Assembly: GCA_964415175.1 (NCBI GenBank)
Contig: CAYPYG010000004.1
Location: forward strand, 62,001 to 126,000
Source of the DNA: UBA2231 sp964415175
GTDB taxonomy: Bacteria > Elusimicrobiota > Elusimicrobia > Elusimicrobiales > UBA9959
DNA length: 64,000 nt
Direction of reading: 5' to 3'
A program made the translations under genes and the position numbers. Shown in pieces: positions 17,114-28,414 of the stretch. The notes beneath the pieces are model-generated. The model made no database searches and was not told the DNA's origin. It saw only the letters and a program-made list of their open reading frames with translations. How positions within the stretch are numbered: the stretch's first letter is position 1; each line of letters starts with the position of its first letter.

Positions 17114-17847
17114 AGAATTTTTCCAGCGTAATGGGCTGGGGCCTGCTGGCGGCGGTACTGGCGGTCCCCTCCTTCCTGTTCTACAACTGGTGGTCCTCCA
17201 ACAAGGCCAAGGAGGCCCAATCGGCGGCGAGCGGGCAGGCCGTCCCGCGCAATTTCTTCCCCGGCCAGGAAGGGGCGAAGCAGGGGGCGGAGGGGGGAGA
17301 AACCCCGTCCGCCGAAGCCGCGTCCCGGCCGGAGAAGCCCGCGACGACGGAAGCGGCGGCGGAACTCCTCCCCGGCGCCTCCTCGCAGGCGGCCCCGGAA
17401 CCGGGTCCTTCCGCCGATCCGCAACCGCCGGCCCGGGCCGGCGCCGAGGCCCCCGCCGCAGCCGCCAAGCCGGGAAGCGAAGCGCCGGCGGCGCAGGCCG
17501 GGACCGCGCCGGAAGTCGCGAAGTCTACCATCACCGAGACCTCTTACTTCCGTCCCAGGACGAAGCGCAACCCCTTTATGACGCCCCAGGATTACGCGGC
17601 GCTGCGGGAACAGGAGGACATGCGCAGGGCGGCCGCCATGGAGCGGCGCCGGGCCAATCAGGGGCCCCGGGAGATACCCATCGAGAGCCGTATGACGATA
17701 CAGGGCATCGTCGGGACGAACGTGATCATCAACGGCGAAATGTATTCCCGCGGCGATACCGTCATGGGCGCGAAGATAATACGCATAGGCGCCGACTATA
17801 TAATCGGGGAGCACAAGGGCAGGCGTTTCCGGAAGGCGATGCAGTAG
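17110..17847 (+). CDS. PilP/GspC-like periplasmic pilus protein
   Basis: A 245-residue protein with an N-terminal membrane helix (about 6-26), a long disordered Ala/Pro/Glu-rich spacer (about 35-140) and a small C-terminal beta domain (about 190-245: RMTIQGIVGTNVIINGEMYS, GAKIIRIGADYIIGEHKGRR) like the homology region of PilP/GspC that docks on the secretin N-domain. The disordered spacer would span the periplasm. The start overlaps pilO by 4 bp. Assignment rests on position, layout and the C-terminal pattern. Confidence 0.72.
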   Translation: MKNFSSVMGWGLLAAVLAVPSFLFYNWWSSNKAKEAQSAASGQAVPRNFFPGQEGAKQGAEGGETPSAEAASRPEKPATTEAAAELLPGASSQAAPEPGPSADPQPPARAGAEAPAAAAKPGSEAPAAQAGTAPEVAKSTITETSYFRPRTKRNPFMTPQDYAALREQEDMRRAAAMERRRANQGPREIPIESRMTIQGIVGTNVIINGEMYSRGDTVMGAKIIRIGADYIIGEHKGRRFRKAMQ

Positions 17848-17885
17848 GAAGGATCGGATATCATGACACGGGCTTCGGAGGGTTT

Positions 17886-19592
17886 ATGAGAGTTCTAAGA
17901 GTTCTGACCGCGGCGGTTCTTTTCCTGCAGACAGCGCTGCTCCCCGCGGCGCCGGCCTTCGCCCAGGACGCGGACCGCCAGTTCATGGACGAACTGCAGG
18001 GACCGTCGGACGAAGGCGGTCCGATACTGGACCCGGGCCAGGCCCCCGCTCCGCGGGCCCAGGTCCCCGGCTCCCCCATCGAATCCGCCCAGATCGGCGG
18101 CGTCCAGCGCGAGGCCCCCATGTACGAGGAGGCGGAGACCCTTTCCCCGCTGGACCGCAAGATCGGCCCGATCCGGCTCAAATCCGCGCCCCTCTCCACT
18201 TTCCTGGACGTGGTCTCGGCGCAGTCGAGGGTGAATTTCATAATCACCGACGGTCTGGAGAAGGCCACGATCACGGTCTTCCTGCGCAAGACCACGGTGC
18301 GCGAGGCGCTGGAACTGCTGCTGCGGGTCAAAGGCCTCACTTATCAGCGCATAGGCAAGAGCAACACCTATGTGGTGACCAAGCGCGCCGCGGACCAGCC
18401 GAACCTGATCACCAAGATATACACCCTAAACTATATCCCGCTCATCCCGGTCTCCTCCGTCTACAGCGACATAAGCGCCATAACTTCCCAGGACGTCTCG
18501 TCCGGCGGCGGCTCATCCATGTCCCAGGGACAGCAGGGCGACGCCGGTACCGGCGGCGCGCCCGGCGGGGATAAATCGGACAACGCCATCGCGATACTCA
18601 ATATCGTCAACAGCGTGCTCTCCAAGAAGTACGGCAAGATGGCCACGGACCCCCGCACCAACTCCCTGGTCATCACGGACATACCGGAGGTCTTCCCCCA
18701 GGTCGAGCAGATAATCGCCGAACTGGACAAGAAGGCCCCGCAGATCCTGATCGAGGCGCAGATCGTCGAGATAAACACGGACCGCATGAACGAGCTGGGG
18801 ATAGAGTGGGGCGGTTCCCGCGGCGAGATGGCTTATTTCGCCGGCCCCGCCCGCCTTACGGACTACGGCCTTCGCCCGGGCTTTTTCTCGGGCGAGGAAT
18901 GGAAGCGTTTCTATCCCTCCGCGGCGGCCGACGTGGAGACCGAAGAGGGCGGCGATGGCGGAGGAGGCGGCGGCGGAATAGACCCCATATTCTCCACCGG
19001 CCAGACGAGTCTCGGCGGCAACAAGGGCATCTACTACGGCGTCTTCAGCCTGGCCCAGCTGCAGGCCATTTTCAGGGCCCTCATCTCCCGCGGAGAGGCG
19101 CGCTACCTGGGCAAGCCCAAGATCGTCTCGATGAACAATAAGACCGCGATCATCCAGATAGCCCGGGACGCGGCGGTAGGCACCGCCAGTTCCGTGACTT
19201 CGGCCGGCGGCGCGGCCGGCGAGGCGTCCACTTCGCTGGAGCGGCGCCGTATCGGCCTCAACCTGCTGGTCACCCCCCAGGTCAACAAGGAGGGCTTCAT
19301 CACGATGATAGTGCAGCCCTCCTATTCGGATATAACGCCGTCGGCCATCACGGTGCAGGGCGATACCGTCTACGACCCGGTCAGCCGCGGCGCTTCCACC
19401 ATGGTCCGCGTCAAGAACGGCCAGACCGTGGTCATCGGCGGCATGCTCTCCTCCACGGAGACGAAGACCGTCAAGAAGGTGCCGCTGCTGGGCTATATAC
19501 CGATAATCGGCTGGCTCTTCACCAGCGTCAGTTCCAGGCGCACGAACACCGACCTGGTGATCTTCCTGACCCCGACCATTCTGGTCGATTGA
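17886..19592 (+). CDS. pilQ: PilQ/GspD-family secretin
   Basis: A 568-residue outer-membrane secretin. ATG 17886 follows CGGAGGG and gives a signal peptide ending near APAFAQ; longer in-frame extensions are overlaps with pilP. Residues about 89-165 form an STN/N0-like domain (PLSTFLDVVSAQSRVNFIIT). About 170-310 is the N1 domain with a Gly/Ser/Gln-rich insert. The C-terminal secretin core has YLGKPKIVSMNNKTAIIQI and VRVKNGQTVVIGGMLSS, ending in the gate region VPLLGYIPIIGWLFT. It forms the ring through which the pilus passes. Confidence 0.92.
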   Translation: MRVLRVLTAAVLFLQTALLPAAPAFAQDADRQFMDELQGPSDEGGPILDPGQAPAPRAQVPGSPIESAQIGGVQREAPMYEEAETLSPLDRKIGPIRLKSAPLSTFLDVVSAQSRVNFIITDGLEKATITVFLRKTTVREALELLLRVKGLTYQRIGKSNTYVVTKRAADQPNLITKIYTLNYIPLIPVSSVYSDISAITSQDVSSGGGSSMSQGQQGDAGTGGAPGGDKSDNAIAILNIVNSVLSKKYGKMATDPRTNSLVITDIPEVFPQVEQIIAELDKKAPQILIEAQIVEINTDRMNELGIEWGGSRGEMAYFAGPARLTDYGLRPGFFSGEEWKRFYPSAAADVETEEGGDGGGGGGGIDPIFSTGQTSLGGNKGIYYGVFSLAQLQAIFRALISRGEARYLGKPKIVSMNNKTAIIQIARDAAVGTASSVTSAGGAAGEASTSLERRRIGLNLLVTPQVNKEGFITMIVQPSYSDITPSAITVQGDTVYDPVSRGASTMVRVKNGQTVVIGGMLSSTETKTVKKVPLLGYIPIIGWLFTSVSSRRTNTDLVIFLTPTILVD

Positions 19593-19601
19593 TAGAGGAA
19601 A

Positions 19602-19620
19602 GGGGCGGCCCGGCCGCCCC
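19602..19620 (+). other. Strong GC hairpin between pilQ and pilB
   Basis: GGGGCGGC (19602-19609), loop CCG and GCCGCCCC (19613-19620) form an 8-bp all-GC hairpin, 12 bp before the pilB start. There is no T run, so it is not a classical terminator; it could slow ribosomes, protect the upstream mRNA end or trim read-through. Confidence 0.55.
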
Positions 19621-19632
19621 GGAATCGCGGAT

Positions 19633-21375
19633 ATGGCCCGTAAAAAACTAGGCGAGATACTCATCCAGTCAGGCGTCATAAACGAGGAGCAGCTGGCGAA
19701 AGCGCTCAAGTTCCAGACGCAGACACCCTGTCTCATCGGCGAGGCCCTGGTCAAGCTGGGCTACGCTTCCGAGGAACAGGTGTCCATGGCCCTTTCCAAG
19801 CAGCTGGGGACCCCTTACGCCTCGCGCGAGAACAAGATCCTCAACCCGGAGAAGGGCCAGGGCCTGGAAAAGATCATCTCCGAGAAGTTCGCCCGCGAGA
19901 ACGCCGTCATCCCGCTGTTCATAGAGGACAATATCCTCGCGGTCGCGATGACCGATCCCACCAATATCCTGCTGCTCGACAACATAAAGATGGTGGCCGG
20001 GATGGAGATCACGCCGTTCATCTCCACCCGCGCCCAGGTCCTGAAGGTCATAGACCAGTTCTACCAGGTGCAGGGCGACCTTATAGACAAGGTCATGGAA
20101 GGCGGCGAGGGGAAGGACGGCGGCGGGGACGTAGCGGACGCGCTCACTCCCGACGGGAAGCTGGACCTCGACAAGGTCATAGTCGGCTCCGGCAAAGGCG
20201 CCCAGTCGATACAGCTCGTCAACGCCATCCTGAAGCAGGCCATAGCCGAGCGCACTTCGGACATCCATCTAGAGAAGTTCGACGAGAAGATCTCCCTGCG
20301 GTTCCGCATAGACGGCTCCCTTTACGAGCGCAGCGCCCCGCCGGCGGAGCTTTTCGACAACCTGATCTCCCGCTTCAAGATCCTCTCCAAGCTGGACGTC
20401 GCGGAACGCCGCCTGCCGCAGGACGGCAGCTTCACCATCAAGTTCCAGAGCCGCAACATCGAGAACCGCGTAAGCGTCTGTCCCACGGTCTTCGGCGAAA
20501 AGCTGGTCCTCCGTATCATGGACCGGGGCTCCGTGGAGCTCAACATCGACAAGATCGGTTTCGAGCCCAGGCAGAAGGACGACTTCCTCCAGGCCGCCCG
20601 CTCGCCGCACGGCCTTATCCTGCTGACCGGCCCCACCGGCTCCGGTAAGACCACCACGCTCGGCGCCGTGCTGAACACGATAAAATCGCCGGAGATAAAC
20701 GTCATGACCCTGGAGGACCCCGTCGAAATCAAGATGGAGGGGGTCAGCCAGGTCCAGATCAGGCCCCAGATCGGCCTGACCTTCGCGGCCGGCCTCCGCT
20801 CCTTCCTGCGACAGGACCCGGACGTCATACTGGTCGGCGAAACGCGCGACAACGAGACCGCCGAGGCCTGCCTCAAGGCCGCCATGACCGGCCACCTCGT
20901 GCTCTCCACCCTCCACACGAACAACGCGCTGGAGGCCATCCCGCGCCTTATCGATATGGAGATAGAGCCCTACCTCCTGGCCAGCACGCTGCTGCTGGTG
21001 GCGGCCCAGCGCCTGGTCCGCGTCCTTTGCGACTGCAAGATCCCCTATAAGCCGCCCCAGGACGAGCTGGACCTGTTCGCCAAGGAGTCCATGCTCAATC
21101 CGCTCCCGGACCTCAACCGGCTCATTTTCTACAAGCCGAAAGGCTGCCCCAAGTGCTTCGATCTGGGCTACCGCGGCCGCCGGGCCATCTACGAGATCTG
21201 TTTCGTCACGGAGGAAATGAAGCGCATCATCTCCAAGGACGCCGATATCCCCAAACTGAAGGCCGCCGCCGCCAAAGGCGGGGCCTGGGACCTGCGGGCC
21301 AGCGGCTGGCGCAAGGTCCTGGCGGGGGTCACTTCCGTGGAGGACATGATGGGCGTCACGATGTCGGAGCACTGA
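19633..21375 (+). CDS. pilB: PilB/GspE-family pilus extension ATPase with MshEN domain
   Basis: A 580-residue hexameric motor ATPase. Residues about 2-65 carry two copies of the MshEN pattern (KLGEILIQSGVINEEQLAKA and IGEALVKLGYASEEQVSMAL), which binds cyclic di-GMP in related ATPases. The core has Walker A GPTGSGKTTT (about 334), the Asp-box and Walker B LRQDPDVILVGETRD (about 393) and the His box TGHLVLSTLHTNNA. A tetracysteine zinc site is formed by CDC (about 466) and CPKC (about 505). It drives pilus growth. The retraction ATPase PilT is not in the window. Confidence 0.93.
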   Translation: MARKKLGEILIQSGVINEEQLAKALKFQTQTPCLIGEALVKLGYASEEQVSMALSKQLGTPYASRENKILNPEKGQGLEKIISEKFARENAVIPLFIEDNILAVAMTDPTNILLLDNIKMVAGMEITPFISTRAQVLKVIDQFYQVQGDLIDKVMEGGEGKDGGGDVADALTPDGKLDLDKVIVGSGKGAQSIQLVNAILKQAIAERTSDIHLEKFDEKISLRFRIDGSLYERSAPPAELFDNLISRFKILSKLDVAERRLPQDGSFTIKFQSRNIENRVSVCPTVFGEKLVLRIMDRGSVELNIDKIGFEPRQKDDFLQAARSPHGLILLTGPTGSGKTTTLGAVLNTIKSPEINVMTLEDPVEIKMEGVSQVQIRPQIGLTFAAGLRSFLRQDPDVILVGETRDNETAEACLKAAMTGHLVLSTLHTNNALEAIPRLIDMEIEPYLLASTLLLVAAQRLVRVLCDCKIPYKPPQDELDLFAKESMLNPLPDLNRLIFYKPKGCPKCFDLGYRGRRAIYEICFVTEEMKRIISKDADIPKLKAAAAKGGAWDLRASGWRKVLAGVTSVEDMMGVTMSEH

Positions 21376-21386
21376 GCCTTCTCGCG

Positions 21387-21415
21387 TTGCTCGCGGCGGT
21401 TATTTTTGGTAGAGT
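21387..21415 (+). promoter_or_regulatory. Possible internal promoter before pilC
   Basis: TTGCTC (21387-21392), 17 bp, TAGAGT (21410-21415). The predicted start falls about 6 nt before ATG 21428, which lacks a Shine-Dalgarno. Confidence 0.4.
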
Positions 21416-21427
21416 CTTCGTAGCGCT

Positions 21428-22645
21428 ATGGCCAAGTTCATTTACACCGTTCAGGACGCGCAGGGCACGGTCACGACCGGGCATCTCGACGCGGAGGACG
21501 AGGACCAGGCGGTACAGGCCCTCCAGGGTAAGGGCCTTTTCATCCTCTCCATACAGTCGGAGCAGACCAAGACCGGCGGACTGCGCAAGCAGTCCGCTTC
21601 CGGTTCCGTTTCCGGGCGCGACCTGGTCTTTTTCGGCGAGCAGGTCGCCACGCTCCTGGCCGGCGGCGTGCCTCTCGTCCGGGCGCTCTCCCTTCTGTCG
21701 GACCACGCGGAGAACAAGACCCTCGGCGCCGTCCTCGGCCAGATCACCAAGGAGGTCTCGGCGGGCGGCGCGCTTCACAAGGCGCTGGAGAAGCACCCGA
21801 AGGTCTTCGACGAGGTCTGGATCTCGCTGGTGCAGGCCGGAGAGGTCTCGGGCCAGCTGCCCGCCGTGCTGCGCCAGGTCACGGCCTATTCCGAGGCCCA
21901 GGAAGGCATCAAATCCAAAATCGTGACCGCGGTGGCCTACCCGGCCGTCCTCTTCACGATGTCGATGGGCGTGCTGGCCTATTTCATCATCTTCATCGTC
22001 CCGGTCTTCGCCGGCATATTCAGGGACTTCAACCTGGACCTCCCGTTCATCACCAAGATCGTCCTGATATTCTCCAACATCGTCACCAAGTACTACCTCC
22101 TGGCCACGGTAATTATAATCGGCTTCGTCCTGGCCCTGCGCGCCTATATCTCCACACCGGCGGGACGCCTTACCTGGAACCACTTCATCTTCAAGTTGCC
22201 GCTGGTGGGCTCCCTGGTCAAGAACATCAATATCGAGCGCCTGCTGACCACCCTCTCGACGCTGATCCGTTCCGGCGTCAGCATACTCAACGCCGTCTCC
22301 GTGCTGGAGGGCGCGTTCCGCAAGAACCTGATCTTCCAGAACGCGCTCAAGAAGGCCAAGACGGAGATAGCCAGCGGCCGCTCCATCGCCGACTCTTTCC
22401 GCAAAACGGGCCTCTTCCCGGGCATGGTGACGGAAATGATGTGGATGGGCGAGGAGTCGGGCAAGCTCCCGGACATCATCTCGGTGCTCTCCAAGTTCTA
22501 CCAGGAGCAGATAGACCAGTTCCTGCGGCGCTTCTCGGCCATGATAGACCCGATACTTATCGTCGGGATAGGCGGCATCATAGCCGTGATCGTCATGTCG
22601 ATCTTCATGCCCATTTTCCAGCTCTCGCAGATAGGGTCCAAATGA
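21428..22645 (+). CDS. pilC: PilC/GspF-family inner-membrane platform protein
   Basis: A 405-residue platform protein. Two GspF domains are visible: the first (about 65-190) with GRDLVFFGEQVATLLAGGVP and EVSAGGALHKALEKHPKVFD, the second (about 270-395) with NIERLLTTLSTLIRSGVSIL and EMMWMGEESGKLPDIISVLS. Three to four membrane helices are present (about 170-190, 215-240, 375-395). It couples PilB to pilin loading. The gap after pilB is 52 bp and holds a possible promoter; the next gene follows 14 bp later. Confidence 0.94.
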   Translation: MAKFIYTVQDAQGTVTTGHLDAEDEDQAVQALQGKGLFILSIQSEQTKTGGLRKQSASGSVSGRDLVFFGEQVATLLAGGVPLVRALSLLSDHAENKTLGAVLGQITKEVSAGGALHKALEKHPKVFDEVWISLVQAGEVSGQLPAVLRQVTAYSEAQEGIKSKIVTAVAYPAVLFTMSMGVLAYFIIFIVPVFAGIFRDFNLDLPFITKIVLIFSNIVTKYYLLATVIIIGFVLALRAYISTPAGRLTWNHFIFKLPLVGSLVKNINIERLLTTLSTLIRSGVSILNAVSVLEGAFRKNLIFQNALKKAKTEIASGRSIADSFRKTGLFPGMVTEMMWMGEESGKLPDIISVLSKFYQEQIDQFLRRFSAMIDPILIVGIGGIIAVIVMSIFMPIFQLSQIGSK

Positions 22646-22659
22646 GGAAAGGGGGGGAG

Positions 22660-23151
22660 ATGTCTTCTTCCAGGAAAGGTTTCACGCTCATCGAGCTGAT
22701 GGTGGTGATCATAATCCTGAGCATCCTGACTTCCATCGGGGTGCCTTATTACATCAAGACGGTGGAAAGCTCCAAGGCCCTGGACGCGGTGGCGATGTCC
22801 AATATGATCTCGTCGGCCACCCGCATGCTCATGGCCGACAATCCGTCGCTCACCTATAACGGCGGGCAGTTGACCAACTCCTGTAATGGCGCAGCCTGCT
22901 CCACCGGCCCTACGCGCAATTCCTGCGACCTGGTCGCATGCAGGTACCTCGCGGCCCAGAACTGGGATAAGCTGCCCTATATCTACCGTTCCTGCAACCC
23001 GGTCTCCGGCGCCGGCGGCTCCGGCTGCTCCTCAAAGCTCACCGTCAGCGCCCGCCGGCGGGAGGGGACCTATGCCGCCTGGGGCTATACCATCTCGGAT
23101 ATCGGCGCCTGCGCCCCGGTCTCCGGCGCTCCGACCTGCCCCAGTTTCTGA
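22660..23151 (+). CDS. Type IV major pilin-like prepilin
   Basis: A 163-residue prepilin. I chose ATG 22660 (behind a G-rich ribosome site) over the in-frame ATG 22642, which adds six residues. The leader ends at G|FTLIELMVVIIILSILTSIG, with Glu5 for assembly, followed by the usual hydrophobic helix. The globular part is rich in Cys, Gly and Ser, with at least seven cysteines likely forming disulfides. Maturation needs a PilD peptidase, which is not encoded here. First of four prepilin-like genes, so either the main subunit or the main minor pilin. Confidence 0.88.
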   Translation: MSSSRKGFTLIELMVVIIILSILTSIGVPYYIKTVESSKALDAVAMSNMISSATRMLMADNPSLTYNGGQLTNSCNGAACSTGPTRNSCDLVACRYLAAQNWDKLPYIYRSCNPVSGAGGSGCSSKLTVSARRREGTYAAWGYTISDIGACAPVSGAPTCPSF

Positions 23152-23183
23152 TCCCCAGACCTAAAGAGGAAGGAGCATAGCAG

Positions 23184-23654
23184 ATGAGGACCAGGCCCGG
23201 CGTGACGCTCATAGAGGTGTCCATAGCCGCGCTCATAACCGCCATGACCAGCGCGGCCGTCTTTTCCATCGTCCTGTCCGGCCTCGTTTCCCACGAGAAG
23301 GCCGATAAGCGCGAACTCGCCGCCATGGCCATAAAGCGGGCCAGCCAGAGCCTGTCGAACTATGTCTCGGCCGTGCCCTCCGAGTCCGCCTACACGCCGG
23401 TCGCGGGCGGGAAATGGGCCGCTTCCGCCACCGCCGGCTGGTCGCTGCGCGGCAATACCGGGGGCGGGGTCACTCACGACATCTCTTCGCTGCTGAACGG
23501 CACCGAACTGCAGGTCCCCGGCCAGACCTGCGCGGCCGGCAACGCCTACTGCTTTTTCACCTACACCGTGGTGGATTATGACTGCGGCCTTGGCACTGCC
23601 AATACGGCCTGGGCCTGCAAAAGGGTCACCTTCAACCTGCGTTATGCCGACTAA
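23184..23654 (+). CDS. Minor prepilin (PilV/GspI-like)
   Basis: A 156-residue prepilin with a very short leader, MRTRPG|VTLIEVSIAALITAM, keeping Glu5. AGAGGAAGGAGC upstream supplies the ribosome site. The C-terminal half has four cysteines (AGQT-type loops around QTCAAGNAYC and DYDCGLG). The overlap with the next start and the shared style mark a minor pilin set that primes the pilus tip. The exact subtype is not certain. Confidence 0.8.
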   Translation: MRTRPGVTLIEVSIAALITAMTSAAVFSIVLSGLVSHEKADKRELAAMAIKRASQSLSNYVSAVPSESAYTPVAGGKWAASATAGWSLRGNTGGGVTHDISSLLNGTELQVPGQTCAAGNAYCFFTYTVVDYDCGLGTANTAWACKRVTFNLRYAD

Positions 23655-24372
23655 ACACCGCTTCCTCATGCGCGCGCGGCCCGGCTTCACCCTGGCCGAG
23701 CTGATGATATCCGTCATGATCTCGGCCATGCTCCTGGCCTCGCTGGCAGCCATACAGACCACCAGTTCCAACTACATGCTGCAGAATTACCGCCAGAACG
23801 TGATAAAGAACGGCGCCTCCTACGCCATGAAGACCGTACTGAGCCGCATCCCGGCCGCCACCAGGATAGACCTGCCGGCGTACGATTCCGACGGCAACGA
23901 GCTGAAGATCGCCGAGAACGTGGACCAGATGACGGGCTGCCACCCGATCCACAGTGCGGTGCCGAGGCGCTGGCATTATTTCTGCCGCTACGCCACCGCC
24001 GACGCCTCCTGTCCTTCGGGGGGCTGCCTGCGCTATTACACCGGCACCATCACGGCGGCGGGAGGCGCCTGTCCCGCGGCCCCGACCTGGACCTTCACCT
24101 CCCCGTATCCCGCCGGCTGCAGCGGCGGCACTTATATCCAGCTGGCGGAGTACGTGAACGTCTCCCTGGCGCCGCTCTTCTCGCGCCGCTCGGCCGACGG
24201 CATAAACGAAAAAGGCGCCGTCCGCGTCCGCCTGCGGGTGAGGTGGATCCCGCCGGCGGTATCCGGCAAGGACCTGAGCGCCTCCTCCCGCGAAGTGGAC
24301 ACCACTCTCGATTCCACCGCCAGCGTCCAGCGCAGCGCCTGCCCCGGCGCCGCGGCTCCCTGCGCCTACTGA
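23644..24372 (+). CDS. Minor prepilin (PilW/GspJ-like)
   Basis: A prepilin of 242 residues if it starts at ATG 23644, or 234 at ATG 23668; neither has a clear Shine-Dalgarno. With 23644 it overlaps the preceding gene by 11 bp, suggesting translational coupling. The leader ends ARPG|FTLAELMISVMISAML with Glu5. Its larger size and Cys/Gly-rich body (CPSGGCLRYYTG, PAGCSGGTYIQ) fit PilW/GspJ. It ends 42 bp before a promoter for the next gene. Confidence 0.8.
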   Translation: MPTKHRFLMRARPGFTLAELMISVMISAMLLASLAAIQTTSSNYMLQNYRQNVIKNGASYAMKTVLSRIPAATRIDLPAYDSDGNELKIAENVDQMTGCHPIHSAVPRRWHYFCRYATADASCPSGGCLRYYTGTITAAGGACPAAPTWTFTSPYPAGCSGGTYIQLAEYVNVSLAPLFSRRSADGINEKGAVRVRLRVRWIPPAVSGKDLSASSREVDTTLDSTASVQRSACPGAAAPCAY

Positions 24373-24379
24373 GCCGGCA

Positions 24380-24408
24380 TTGAAAAACCCGCCGCCCTCT
24401 GCTAGACT
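24380..24408 (+). promoter_or_regulatory. Sigma70-type promoter giving a leaderless transcript
   Basis: TTGAAA (24380-24385), exactly 17 bp, TAGACT (24403-24408). The ATG at 24415 is the seventh base after the -10 box, where transcription is expected to begin. This is the clearest leaderless case in the window. Confidence 0.7.
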
Positions 24409-24414
24409 ATCTGA

Positions 24415-24726
24415 ATGAGACGGGCTTTGCCGGCGGTCCGCGCGTTCACGAGGCGGGGCACCATCCTGGTGCAGACCCTGGTGATGAGCGTGGTCATCAG
24501 CATGATGGCCGTCATGCTGATGCGCTGGGTGCTGTCGCGTTATATACTGGCCAGCCGCGTCCACAACAGCGCCGTGGCGCAGACCCGGGCGGAGGGCTGC
24601 GCGGGGCACCTTATCTCGAGCTGGAACGCGCAGTTGACCCCTACGGCGGGTCCGTGCACCGGGATGGATCCGGCGGGGAAAACCGGCACGGGGATACAGA
24701 CCGTCACGGTGGAATTATCGGAATGA
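24415..24726 (+). CDS. Short prepilin-like protein (PilX/GspK-like N-terminus)
   Basis: A 103-residue protein with an Arg-rich leader, then RRG|TILVQTLVMSVVISMMAV and a single hydrophobic helix. Gln replaces Glu at position 5 after the predicted cut. Loss of Glu5 is a feature of GspK-type tip pseudopilins, though this protein is far shorter than GspK. The rest is small, with two cysteines. Its stop overlaps the next start by 4 bp (ATGA), and it has its own promoter upstream. Confidence 0.65.
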   Translation: MRRALPAVRAFTRRGTILVQTLVMSVVISMMAVMLMRWVLSRYILASRVHNSAVAQTRAEGCAGHLISSWNAQLTPTAGPCTGMDPAGKTGTGIQTVTVELSE

Positions 24727-25587
24727 TCCGCAGGGCTGCGCTCGTTCTTCTGGCCCCCGTTCTGACCGTCGGCCCCTCCTGGGGTGCGGACGGTTGGAAA
24801 CTCAGGGAATCCCCGCACTTCCTCATCCACCACGAAGCCGGCTGGGCGCCGAACTCCATAGCCATAGAGCTGGAGAGACTCTATTCCTCCATGCGGCTGA
24901 ACCTGGCCATGTTCGCGCCGTGGATGGTCAAGGAGAAGACGAAAGTATACATCCACTCCAGCCAGCAGACCTACCTGAAAGGCGAGTTCGAACCTCCTCC
25001 CTGGTCCAAGGGGCTCGCTTTCACTTCCAGGAAGACCATAGTCGTCTACGACTCCGGCGACCTGGAAAAGCTCCGGGCCGTCATCGCGCATGAACTGACC
25101 CACCTGTATTTCGAGACCTATTTCGCGGAAAAGCTGAAATACCCTCCGCAGTGGCTCAACGAAGGGCTGGCCGTCATGATGGAGGACGCCTCGCATTCGG
25201 CCGAAGGCGGCCCCTGGACGACGGCCCTGAAGTACATGCCGCGGGAGAGATTCTTCACGATGAGGTCGTATTTCGCCAGCGAACTCGCCTCGCTCAACAC
25301 CGACCAGAAGATAGGGGACTGGTACCTGCAGGCTTTCGGCATCGTCAAACATCTCTACAGCCCGGCGCAGCGGCTGCAGTTCCGGAACTTCTGCGAGAGG
25401 ATACGCGCCGGGACGGACCTGGAAGGGGCGCTCTGGGAAGTGTACCGGGCGAAGGATATCGACCAGTTCGAAAAGAAATGGCTCACCTGGCTGGACCTGT
25501 ACCGCGCCCAGGATAAACCCGGCTTCGGCCGGCAGCAGCCGAGCGCCAGCTTCAACTTCCAGCCGGTGAAACTCTCCTCTTTCGGTT

Positions 25588-25613
<26 letters not shown>
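24723..25613 (+). CDS. Exported HELTH-type (gluzincin) metallopeptidase-like protein
   Basis: A 296-residue protein with an N-terminal signal (residues about 1-20, MIRRAALVLLAPVLTVGPSW). The zinc motif HELTH occurs in RAVIAHELTHLYFETYFAEK, and a second acidic ligand sits in PQWLNEGLAVMMED, the layout of MA-clan peptidases. The start overlaps the prepilin-like gene by 4 bp, so it may process or help release pilus parts, but substrates are unknown. Its 3' end overlaps uvrA (opposite strand) by 26 bp. Confidence 0.75.
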
Positions 25614-28413
<2,800 letters not shown>

Positions 28414-28414
28414 C

